From contig CAVYYU010000005.1 of the NCBI GenBank assembly GCA_963772805.1, positions 62,001 through 126,000 of the forward strand: 64,000 nt of DNA. Direction: 5' to 3'. Below the pieces are notes generated by a model that ran no database searches, was not told where the DNA came from, and was given only the letters and a program-made list of their open reading frames with translations. This document shows positions 35,967-44,280 of this stretch, in pieces. Every line of letters begins with the position of its first letter. The first letter of the stretch is position 1. The stretch comes from Legionella_A sp963772805 (GTDB lineage: Bacteria > Pseudomonadota > Gammaproteobacteria > Legionellales > Legionellaceae). A program made the translations under genes and the position numbers.

Positions 35967-36716
35967 TTACATAGGCAGCCATAGATATGAGCACGCCATG
36001 GCGAGCATTGAAGCGCAATTTCGTTTCAGTTTGTCATATCTTGTTGCAATTGCTCGGACGTGTTTGAGGCGTGCAAAAACATTTTCGACCAGATGCCTAT
36101 ATTTGTACAAACACCAATCCATGTCACCATTCCTTGTTTTTGAATTCTTTTTCTTCGGAATAAGGGGTGTCGATTTTTTTTCTCGAATGAGTACTCGAAT
36201 ATCTTCACTGTCATAGCCTTTGTCCGCAATGATATAATCAGACAAAGGAAGACGTGCAATTAATTCTGGGGCGGCCTTGCTGTCATGCACTTCACCACCC
36301 GTAAGATCAAATTCTATTGGAAGGCCAAATGCATCAACAGCCATATGAATTTTCGTTGTATTTCCGCCAACGGATTTTCCAATCGCTTGATTTTCTTTAC
36401 CAATAGCTCCTGCACTGTGTTGATGAGCCCTAACTATACTTCCATCAATAAACTCCCATTCAAGATCAGGATCATCCACTAAACATTTAAATATTTTGAC
36501 CAACTTGTCTTTGCATGACCAGCGGTTAAATTTTTGCTATATTGTATTCCAGTTTCCAAACTCTGCTGGCAGGTCTCGCCAAGGACAGCCTACGCGCATA
36601 CGATACAGCATGGCTTCAACCATAAGACGAAGCTCGGGCTTGTCATAAATCCCTTGTTGTAGCATGATTATCCCTAGCTTCGACCATACCTCGTCACTGA
36701 GCATTAGTCTGGCCAT
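35967..36716 (-). pseudogene. IS5-type DDE transposase with internal amber codon
   Basis: About 249 codons in one frame from ATG 36716. The first part reads MARLMLSDEVWSKLGIIMLQ and CPWRDLPAEFGNWNTI, then a TAG at 36537-36539, then QKFNRWSCKDKLVKIFKCLV. The catalytic part has DGSIVRAHQHSAG (first D), IADKGYDSEDI (second D) and the YKYRHLVENVFARLKHVRAIA block with the final E. The stop is in frame, not a frame change, so this is unlike the programmed frameshift of related elements. The copy is probably inactive unless the codon is read through. Confidence 0.88.
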
Positions 36717-38487
36717 TTCAAACTTGTTTTATTTTGGTGTGGGAGCCGTGATTTTACGAGTTTGATCCTATTTATCAATGGGTTGAAATGTGATTGCTCA
36801 TGATGGTGTGTTATCAAAAACGAATTGTAAGGTAAATTAAAAGCGCTGTGTTTTATACGGGCATTTTCTGGATACCGCGGATAAACCGCGGTACGTCGGC
36901 GACGGGGAGATCAAATGTCAACAGCCCCTAGTGAAATTAGAAGTGTCGGCGTCATATTAACAAATGATAATAAAACCTTAACTGCCGGCTCAATAGATAA
37001 CAATGATTCTGGGGAAAAATATACTCTTAATATAGATAACGAAAAAAAAGCCATATTAAAATTATTTTTATCTCAAAAGAAAAGTAACCTGGATGTTTTT
37101 TATGAATTGATTTTTCCTATCCTTCTCGAGCTGACTATACTTTGTATCGCTATTTGTTTTTTATTAAGACGTATAAAACAAGGCTTCATTTCGCCACTTA
37201 ATGAGTAGTATTAAATTTAGGTCCTGGAAAAATAGAGGAGTTTGAATCGAGCGCTAAATCTGTCCATGAAATCAAGCAGTTATGCATGACTTTAAAAAAA
37301 ATGAATACAGATGTCAAAAAAAATGCATCCTATGAGGCTGAAGTTCGCGCTGCTAAGCAAGTTGCTCATGATATTAGAAGTCCACTTGCGTGTTTAAATT
37401 TATTATTATCGGCCGCTACTACGCTTCCTGAAAAACAACGGGTTCTTATGCGGACTTCAATTCAAAGAATTACAGATATAGCCAATGTATTGCAGAAAAA
37501 AGCGGAGCATAACGATAGTAAAAATGATGGTATTTCAGATTTTGAAAATGTCATGATTGTAACGCTTGTTGAGCAGTTAGTGACAGAGATTAGGGTTCAA
37601 TTGGATGTTGATTCGAATATAAGTATTGATTTGGCAATTGATAAAGCCTATGGCCTGTTTTCAATGCTCAAGATTTCTGAGTTTAATAGAGTTCTATCCA
37701 ATTTAATAAATAATTCTATAGAGTCTTTTGATGCGTTAAAACATCACATAAAAATATCGATACACTCAGAAAATGGGTGTGTCATCGTTGGTATTAATGA
37801 TGATGGTGCCGGCATTCCAGCCACTATATTAGATAAGGTTGGGTTATATGGATTTACACATGGGAAAGCTTTGTCTCAAACATCGGGTAATGGCTTGGGT
37901 GTTTATCATGCTATAAATACAATTAGATCTTTTGATGGTGATTTTAACATCAAGTCAGAATTAAATGCCGGAACAGAAGTTACGATGGCTCTTCCTCAGT
38001 CGAAACCGCCTAACTGGTTTGTGAATCATATTTGTTTTAGCTCGTTAAATAGGGTCATCATCCTTGATGATGACCCATCTATTCATTGGTTATGGAAAGA
38101 GCGCTTAACCATTTTTTCAAAAAAGGAATTGACGGTGATGTATTTTATAAATCCTAAAGAAATGAAATGATACTTGGAGTTAAATATAATAAATTCAAGT
38201 GAAAAATTTTTAGTATTAATTGATTATGAGTTTGTTGGTAATCATATGAATGGTTTAGATATAATTGAAAAATTAAGACTAAGTAACCAAGCAGTTTTAG
38301 TTACAAGCCACTTTGATGATAAAAATATCCAAAATAGAGCCAAAGCATTAGGTGTTGGAATCATACCTAAAACCATAGCACCATTTGTACCAATTAATTA
38401 ATTACCCCTTACTTTTTAATCTCCACACCATTGATTTTTTCATAAAGATCCCCAACTAGTGAACTTTAGACTTATCAGGGATTCATT

Positions 38488-39030
38488 TTGGAACAATTTC
38501 GCGGTACGACCATTTTGTCTGTCAGGCGCGGTAATCAAGTTGTGATTGGTGGGGATGGGCAGGTCACGCTTGGTAACACAGTAATGAAAGGCAACGCGCG
38601 TAAAGTCAGGCGTTTGTATAAAGATAAAGTGATCGCAGGATTTGCAGGCGGCACGGCCGATGCGTTTACGTTGTTTGAGCGTTTTGAAAGTAAACTCGAG
38701 CAACACCAGGGGCATTTGGTGCGTGCAGCGGTAGAGCTAGCTAAAGATTGGCGTACAGATAAAATTTTGCGACGATTGGAAGCCTTATTAGCAGTAGCTG
38801 ACAGTAAATCATCACTGATTATTACTGGTAATGGTGATGTGATTGAGCCAGAAGAGAGTTTGATGGCCATTGGTTCAGGTGGGCCATTTGCGCAATCTGC
38901 GGCACGTGCACTGTTGGACAATACTAAATTATCGGCGGCCGAGATTGTCAGAAAATCATTAACTATCGCCGGTGAAATCTGTATTTACACCAACCACAAC
39001 TTAACTATTGAAGAATTGGAAAGTGAGTAA
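38488..39030 (+). CDS. hslV: ATP-dependent protease peptidase subunit HslV
   Basis: A 180-residue N-terminal-nucleophile peptidase of the HslUV (ClpQY) protease. The TTG start gives a six-residue lead (MEQFRG) before TTILSVRRGNQVVIGGDGQV, so Thr7 should be exposed by processing as the nucleophile. Other marks: GNTVMKGNARKVRRLYKDKV, FAGGTADAFTLFERFE, AIGSGGPFAQSAARALL, and ICIYTNHNLTIEELE at the end. AGGG lies upstream of the TTG. It is followed by hslU after 4 bp. Its partner ATPase appears broken, so an intact peptidase would have no unfoldase. Confidence 0.95.
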   Translation: MEQFRGTTILSVRRGNQVVIGGDGQVTLGNTVMKGNARKVRRLYKDKVIAGFAGGTADAFTLFERFESKLEQHQGHLVRAAVELAKDWRTDKILRRLEALLAVADSKSSLIITGNGDVIEPEESLMAIGSGGPFAQSAARALLDNTKLSAAEIVRKSLTIAGEICIYTNHNLTIEELESE

Positions 39031-39034
39031 TCTG

Positions 39035-40374
39035 ATGACAGAAAGTAATATAAAGACTGTAATGACGCCGCGTGAAATTGTAGAAGAACTGGATCGCTAT
39101 ATTATTGGCCAGGATCAAGCTAAACGAGCGGTGGCCATTGCGCTGCGTAATCGGTGGCGGCGGATGCAGATAAGCGATGATGAGTTGCGCTCCGAGATCA
39201 TGCCTAAAAACATTCTTATGATAGGACCCACGGGCGTTGGTAAAACAGAAATAGCCAGGCGATTAGCCAGGCTTGCTGAAGCGCCGTTTATCAAAGTTGA
39301 AGCAACGAAATTCACAGAAATTGGTTATGTTGGTCGTGATGTTGATTGATCATCCGCGATCTTGCGGATACGGCGATAAAACAAGAGCGTGAGTTGGCGA
39401 TGAAAAAAGTTCAACGTCTCGCTGAAGATGCTGCAGAAGAGCGGATACTTGATGCCTTGTTGCCGCCTGCGAGAGGCAGTGTAACGGAGGGTGAAAAAAG
39501 TTCGTCTACTCGTCAGGCTTTTCGTAAGCAATTGCGCGAGGGAAAGCTGGATGATAACGAAATTGAAATTGATGTTTCTGCATCACCTATGGGGGTTGAA
39601 ATCATGGCGCCTCCCGGGATGGAGGAGATGACTAATCAGTTGCAAGCTATGTTCCAGCAAGTCGGAACCGGTAGAACGAAGGCTCGCAAACTGCCTATTC
39701 GCAAAGCGATGAAAATATTGTGCGAAGAAGAGGCGGCGAAGCTTATAAATGATGAAGATATAAAAATTCGTGCGATTGAGAATGTTGAGCAAAACGGTAT
39801 CGTCTTTATCGATGAGATAGATAAGATATGCAAGCGGCCTGAGCATGGTGGTGATGTTTCCCGTGAAGGCGTGCAACGCGATTTGTTGCCACTAGTTGAG
39901 GGAACAACAGTTTCGACCAAATATGGGATGATTAAATCGGATCATATTCTGTTTATTGCTTCCGGTGCGTTTCACGTGGCCAAGCCTTCTGACTTGATTG
40001 CAGAATTGCAGGGACGATTGCCAATCCGTGTTGAGCTATCAGCATTGACTGTTGAGGATTTCGTGCGAATTTTGACAGAGCCCAGCTCGTCTTTAACCGA
40101 GCAGTACATCGCTTTATTGGCAACGGAAGGTTTGCAGCTCTCGTACGATGAGTCGGGTATTAGACGGATAGCGGAAGTTGCATGGCAAGTGAATGAGACT
40201 ACTGAAAATATCGGTGCCCGGCGCCTGTATACGGTGATGGAGCGCTTGCTGGAAGTTGTATCGTTTGATGCTACCGATAAATCCGGTGAAGTCGTTCGTG
40301 TTGATGCGGATTATGTGAATCAACATTTGGGTAAATTGGTGGCTGATGAGGATTTGACGCGTTATATATTATAG
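39035..40374 (+). pseudogene. hslU: ATP-dependent protease ATPase subunit HslU, frameshifted
   Basis: Together the two frames give a full-length HslU of about 446 residues. The first frame runs from ATG 39035 through Walker A (GPTGVGKTEIARRLA) and EIGYVGRDVD to a TGA at 39347. The second resumes IIRDLADTAIKQERELAMKK and carries Walker B (GIVFIDEIDKICKR), QGRLPIRVELSAL and ENIGARRLYTVMERLLE. The bases GTTGATTGATCATC fit a lost C (TCG for the expected Ser of VDSIIRDL). No slippery heptamer or hairpin suggests programmed shifting. The cause is either recent inactivation or a base-calling error. Confidence 0.88.
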
Positions 40375-40396
40375 TCATATTGGATATTTAATTAAT

Positions 40397-40423
40397 CCGT
40401 CATTGCAGGCTTAGCAATGACGG
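40397..40423. terminator. Perfect hairpin between convergent hslU and yihY
   Basis: CCGTCATTGC (40397-40406) pairs perfectly with GCAATGACGG (40414-40423) across a 7-nt loop. It lies 22 bp after hslU and 15 bp before the end of the convergent yihY-like gene. There is no T-run on either strand, but the position suits a shared transcript 3' end. Confidence 0.55.
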
Positions 40424-40438
40424 TATTGGATGGTTACA

Positions 40439-41662
40439 TCACCCTTGATGCTGAAACAGCTGCTCAAGGCTCATCGACAGGTCTTTCTGTAAGTCGGTAT
40501 CTGTTTTTTTAATTTGTTCATTCCATTGCGGCAGGGGGTATTCCTCTGACATCAGTTCCTCATTGTTGGGCAAGCGGTAAGGCAGTAATTGCATCAGCTC
40601 ATAAAGACTTAAGTTGGTTAAATCGCGGCTCAACAGGTAGCAACCGTTCGTGGTTCTTTGTATCAATTTGAGTGCCAGAAGTTGTGCGAGCATTTCACCT
40701 ATATCAATGGCGAACGGTTGTTTGCTGGTATCTATCAGTTTTTCTAAAGTAACACCTTTACCTTCGCGTTGTGCAAGCCATAGATGGTACATCCACAACA
40801 GTGCATGTGAAAAACCGTCCAGGTGTATGCCCCGGCGTCGTTGATGGTGCACGGAAAATGCATAACTGATTTCTGCCCCAAGCAAGGTGATAACCCAGAC
40901 CCAGTAGACCCAAATAAAGAAAATAGGAATGCTTGCAAAAGCACCATACAATAGCTGGTAGGTGTTGTACTGGGTTAAATAATAGGCAAAAGCATGTTTG
41001 GCCGATTCGAATAATATCGTGGCGATCAGGGCGCCATATATGCCATGCATGAAACGAACAGGACAGTTGGGAACAGCCACATAAAGAAAAGTAAAACCGA
41101 CAAAGGATAAGATAAAAGGACCATAAGCAATAAATATGGAATTGGTTTGTATGCCGTTGACTAGTGGCATTGAGAAAAAATAGGAGCTGGCTACGATGCT
41201 TAAACCTACCAGAAAAGGAGCAAGTGATAGGATGGTCCAATACAATAAAAATGCGGCCAGCGCTTTTCGTGGCGTGCTGACGCGCCAGATTTTATTCAAG
41301 GAGTGCTCGATGGTGTACATGACGAGTAACGCAGTTATAAATAATACAACTAAACCGGCAATTGGCAATTTAGAGACTTGTGTTTCAAATAGTTGCAGAT
41401 AATCGTGGATTACTTTACCCGTGGCCGGCACAAAATTATCAAAAATAAAGTTTTGTGCTGGTGCCGTTATCTCCTGGAATACAGGGAAAGATGATAGAAT
41501 TGCAAAGCCTACTGACATTAATGGCACGATGGCAAGAAGTGTTGTAAACGCCAATGCGGATGCGCGATAAGGACAATCATCATCGATGAAATGATTAATA
41601 ACAAAATACACAAACCGTTTGCTTTCAACGAATTTGTCAATTAACTTCTGCCTGAAGTTCAT
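40439..41662 (-). CDS. YihY/UPF0761 family membrane protein
   Basis: A 407-residue inner-membrane protein of the YihY (BrkB/UPF0761) family. The signature CPYRASALAFTTLLAIVPLM lies near residue 31, six hydrophobic helices cover about 35-260, and NKIWRVSTPRKA lies near residue 121. A cytoplasmic C-terminal extension of about 130 residues contains a winged-helix-like stretch (GVTLEKLIDTSKQPFAIDIG), common in this family's longer members. It was once called ribonuclease BN in error; its true function is unknown. It diverges from wrbA. Confidence 0.9.
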   Translation of the reverse strand: MNFRQKLIDKFVESKRFVYFVINHFIDDDCPYRASALAFTTLLAIVPLMSVGFAILSSFPVFQEITAPAQNFIFDNFVPATGKVIHDYLQLFETQVSKLPIAGLVVLFITALLVMYTIEHSLNKIWRVSTPRKALAAFLLYWTILSLAPFLVGLSIVASSYFFSMPLVNGIQTNSIFIAYGPFILSFVGFTFLYVAVPNCPVRFMHGIYGALIATILFESAKHAFAYYLTQYNTYQLLYGAFASIPIFFIWVYWVWVITLLGAEISYAFSVHHQRRRGIHLDGFSHALLWMYHLWLAQREGKGVTLEKLIDTSKQPFAIDIGEMLAQLLALKLIQRTTNGCYLLSRDLTNLSLYELMQLLPYRLPNNEELMSEEYPLPQWNEQIKKTDTDLQKDLSMSLEQLFQHQG

Positions 41663-41752
41663 GAAAGTTATCCTTTGGTACTACGAATACTAAAATGGCT
41701 TATACCATATATATTAGATGATTTTTATAATTGTGCATGATTGGAGTGCTTG

Positions 41753-42352
41753 ATGAAAAAACCTTACATTTTAGTTTTATTCTATTCCCGCAGCGGTGCG
41801 GTAGCGCAGCTTGCGCAATATATTGCCCGTGGCGTGGCACACGTTGATGGTATGGAGGCGCGTATTAGAACGGTGGCGCCTGTTTCAACAACGTGTGAAG
41901 CGGTCGACCCGGTCATTCCTGATGCCGGTGCTCCTTATGTGTCTTTAGATGATTTACGTGATTGCTCGGGGTTAGCACTTGGTAGTCCAACGCGTTTTGG
42001 CAATATGGCAGCACCCATGAAATATTTTCTCGATAGCACGTCTTCACTGTGGCTCGCGGGTGATCTGGTCAATAAACCGGCTTGCGTTTTCTCATCTTCT
42101 GCATCGATGCATGGTGGGCAGGAAGCAACCTTGCTTAGCATGATGCTGCCGTTAATGCACCATGGCATGTTGATGGTTGGATTACCTTATACTGAACCTG
42201 CTCTAAATACCACGCTAACAGGTGGAACTCCTTATGGCGCAACGCATGTGGCCGGAGTCAATAATGACAATCCATTAAGTCTTGATGAGATAACCTTGGC
42301 AAAAAATCTGGGTGAACGTTTAGGTAGGATAGCATTGCAAATGACAAAGTGA
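41753..42352 (+). CDS. wrbA: NAD(P)H:quinone oxidoreductase WrbA
   Basis: A 199-residue flavodoxin-fold protein. The FMN phosphate loop is LFYSRSGAVAQLAQYIARGV at about residues 8-27. GLALGSPTRFGNMAAPMKYF near residue 76, SSSASMHGGQEATLL near 110 and GLPYTEPALNTTLTGGTPYG near 142 match WrbA. It reduces quinones by two electrons and protects against semiquinone stress. ATG 41753 has GGAG 6 nt upstream, whereas the ATG four codons earlier lies over it. Remnants of an IS6-type transposase start 28 bp after the stop. Confidence 0.93.
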   Translation: MKKPYILVLFYSRSGAVAQLAQYIARGVAHVDGMEARIRTVAPVSTTCEAVDPVIPDAGAPYVSLDDLRDCSGLALGSPTRFGNMAAPMKYFLDSTSSLWLAGDLVNKPACVFSSSASMHGGQEATLLSMMLPLMHHGMLMVGLPYTEPALNTTLTGGTPYGATHVAGVNNDNPLSLDEITLAKNLGERLGRIALQMTK

Positions 42353-42379
42353 CGTCAACGACTAAGGTGGTGTATCTGC

Positions 42380-42565
42380 GTGCGCGAGTGCTGTAAATAC
42401 AGTATTAGTTGTCGTGAGCTAGACGATACGATGGCAGAACAAGGTGTTATGATTGCTCCTGCAACGGTTGCTCGCTGGGTATACTGCTTTGCCCCAGAGC
42501 TAAAAAACACCTTGATCGACATGAAAAATTTAGTGTGTTTTTTGCGCAAGCAGAAGACCAAATAA
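42380..42565 (+). pseudogene. IS6-family transposase remnant
   Basis: The short frame reads CCKYSISCRELDDTMAEQGV near its start, then IAPATVARWVYCFAPELKN. This matches the N-terminal region of IS6/IS240-type transposases (Y-x-Y-x-L-S-Y-R-D-L-E-x-M-M-x-E-R-G and W-V-x-x-x-A-P-E-L). The DDE catalytic domain is absent and the frame runs into the 3' end of the tehB-like gene on the other strand. No terminal repeats are visible. Confidence 0.7.
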
Positions 42566-43426
42566 CCCTGATATCGGTCTTCCCCGTTCATCTTGCTTAT
42601 GCAAATGGCCTACCGTTTCTTTATATTCGATTATCGACCAGCCACTGTCTTGATACATATGATAGATCTCCTCTTCTTGTGGTAAAAAAGTGAAGGAGTC
42701 TGGCAGCGAATAACGCTCTGATTGAACAGGAAACACTAAAAAATGATAGCCATTTTTCCTCGTTGCTGTTTGAAGTTCAGCCAACAACGTTGGAACGCGT
42801 TGCTGGTTTAAAAATTGTAACGTGACCGTTGAAAGGACTAAATCATAATATTCTGGTTCAATATTCAAGGGTTGATTTAAATCAAGCAATTGCGTATCAA
42901 CCGCAGGTATATTCTCTTTTTGCACTATACTCTGAATCGCCTCCAATGCAGCTTGGTTGTGATCAATCCCTGTACCGCGATGCCCCATTTTTGCTAAATA
43001 CAGCAAATTTCTACCTGAACCACAACCGACATCAAGTATTGATAAGTCTTGCAGATGACGAAAATAAGTTTGATAGATATAAAGCAAATCCCCATGCACT
43101 GTACCTAGACCGTATTTTTTATTGAAATAACGATGGGGCATGCAATAAAACTCAAGGCTTGCTTTAAACGATTCACTGATGGGGATGATTTTATGCCATG
43201 ATGCCGGAGGGATAAATAATTGAGGATGCTTTTCATCGATGCGGGTACGTGACAGCTCTTGTCCTTGGCCATTTAGGAATACAAAATCGATTGTCCCCTC
43301 TTGCAAGGAAATTTTGCCCCAGGTTCCTTCTTTAGTGCTGTGTTTTGCCAGGAAAAATTTCAATTTTCCATGGCTGTCAATGTCAGTTTGTTTATAACAA
43401 ATTAATTCATTGTGTGCTGATATCAT
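42530..43426 (-). CDS. tehB: TehB-type SAM-dependent methyltransferase with N-terminal DUF1971
   Basis: A 298-residue two-domain protein. Residues 1-95 are a cupin-like DUF1971 (YeaR/TehB) domain with LFIPPASWHKIIPISESFKA. Residues from about 105 are a class I methyltransferase: SILDVGCGSGRNLLYLAKMG near residue 134 (motif I), GIDHN (motif II) and YDLVLSTVTLQFL. Haemophilus TehB has the same layout and methylates tellurite-type oxyanions. GAGG lies 6 nt before ATG 43426; an upstream TTG at 43453 is less likely. It follows the alternative-oxidase gene by 38 bp, so the two share an operon. Confidence 0.88.
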   Translation of the reverse strand: MISAHNELICYKQTDIDSHGKLKFFLAKHSTKEGTWGKISLQEGTIDFVFLNGQGQELSRTRIDEKHPQLFIPPASWHKIIPISESFKASLEFYCMPHRYFNKKYGLGTVHGDLLYIYQTYFRHLQDLSILDVGCGSGRNLLYLAKMGHRGTGIDHNQAALEAIQSIVQKENIPAVDTQLLDLNQPLNIEPEYYDLVLSTVTLQFLNQQRVPTLLAELQTATRKNGYHFLVFPVQSERYSLPDSFTFLPQEEEIYHMYQDSGWSIIEYKETVGHLHKQDERGRPISGLFGLLLAQKTH

Positions 43427-43464
43427 GACGCACCTCGTAGTTCTGGTTAGCAATAATTATCTGA

Positions 43465-44124
43465 TTAATCACTGTTTTTAGTGTCAGTAGGTTCTCGTTT
43501 TATCCCTGTTAAAAGAGTGCGCTCGCGTGCCAGCTTGTCAGCCAATTGGTGGTTTACATCGCGATGTTCTGCCTCATCGTCACGGACGACTAAAAGCACG
43601 TCGCGTAGTCGTGCATCGGAAGCTAATCCCCAATAATTTATAGCAATATCAGGGGCAGGGACATTTTCAATACGACCCTCATCCAATTCCTGTAAATAAT
43701 GGGTATAGCTTACAACTGCTTCTTCTTCAAGGTAACCGACAAAGCGATGCGCTGTTTTTGAAGAAAAAATATACATTAATAAATATAAAACCACAAAAAT
43801 AGCCTGTGCTATAAAAATAATAGATCGTTCAAACCAATTAGGCTTGGCAATATACATAAACGTAATCAAATGCATCCGTTCATTTTCTGCCTCGTCCAAT
43901 AAGACTTTAATCCAACCTTCATCATTTTTGATTTTCCTTAAGCAGCGTAAATGCAGTAAAGCTGCGCCTACCATACCAGGTACCGCGGCTACTGTTTCAA
44001 GCACTATGGCACGATTCCCATAGCGTTTTTGAAAAAACGTATCCGCAAAAAATCGAAAAAATTTCACAAGAGCTAAGGCGATTTTATCACTGATGGTTTT
44101 GGCGGGCTGATGTATTGCTGGCAT
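43465..44124 (-). CDS. aox: Alternative oxidase (diiron ubiquinol oxidase)
   Basis: A 219-residue AOX. All diiron motifs are present: LETVAAVPGM (Glu43), EAENERMHLITFM (Glu82, His85), YLEEEAVVSYTHYL (about 131-144), and RDDEAEHRDVNH (Glu184, His187). Two hydrophobic helices form the monotopic membrane face. It oxidises ubiquinol and reduces oxygen to water without proton pumping, and is resistant to cyanide and nitric oxide. AOX is patchy in bacteria. GGAG stands 7 nt before ATG 44124. Operon partner is the TehB-type methyltransferase, which suggests a shared stress role (inference). Confidence 0.93.
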   Translation of the reverse strand: MPAIHQPAKTISDKIALALVKFFRFFADTFFQKRYGNRAIVLETVAAVPGMVGAALLHLRCLRKIKNDEGWIKVLLDEAENERMHLITFMYIAKPNWFERSIIFIAQAIFVVLYLLMYIFSSKTAHRFVGYLEEEAVVSYTHYLQELDEGRIENVPAPDIAINYWGLASDARLRDVLLVVRDDEAEHRDVNHQLADKLARERTLLTGIKREPTDTKNSD

Positions 44125-44280
44125 GATATGCTCCGTAAAGATGTATTTTATAAGGGCATTATAATAAAGATGCATTTTAAATACAACTTTAAGGGCGGTT
44201 CATGTATTTGTCTTTTTATGTGATAGTCAGCACACCCTAATCTAACGTCAAATGGAGTGTTTTTATTAACCGTTAATGTG

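Larger units (their letters stand above)
35503..36928. mobile_element. IS5-family-like insertion sequence carrying a GIY-YIG gene
   Basis: A 1426-bp element flanked by TA on both sides (35501-35502 and 36929-36930), consistent with a TA target duplication. The inverted repeats are 55 bp and identical (35503-35557 and 36874-36928), beginning GGGGCTGTTGAC. Just inside the left repeat an 11-bp unit TTTATCCGCGG is repeated once more. It holds a DDE transposase gene with an internal stop and, between the transposase and the left end, a complete GIY-YIG gene. Excision would restore the kinase frame exactly. Confidence 0.93.
35277..38401 (+). pseudogene. Hybrid sensor histidine kinase, disrupted by insertion sequence, frameshift and stop
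   Basis: The gene begins with a membrane helix (LLTIITLFIVIFNSI) and a short periplasmic part, is interrupted at 35502 by the IS, and resumes at 36931 so that removing the IS and one TA restores SLIQEISEIRSVGV. A second helix and HAMP-like linker follow, with a one-base deletion near 37205. Then come the H box QVAHDIRSPLACL (37360), the N box NNSIESF, the G boxes DDGAGIP and GNGLGVYHA, and a receiver domain starting at RVIILDDDPSIHW. An in-frame TGA at 38168 splits the receiver before its phosphoacceptor LIDYE. Three independent lesions mark it as dead. Confidence 0.85.

Noticed and set aside
39335..39355. Programmed frameshift in hslU
   Set aside because: There is no slippery heptamer, no upstream Shine-Dalgarno-like stimulator and no hairpin at the proper distance; a lost base explains the site.
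40758..41240. Minus-strand 160-codon frame inside the YihY-family gene
   Set aside because: It is a shifted frame of the same strand as a conserved membrane protein gene. Its Cys/His/Phe-rich text has no motif and no ribosome site.
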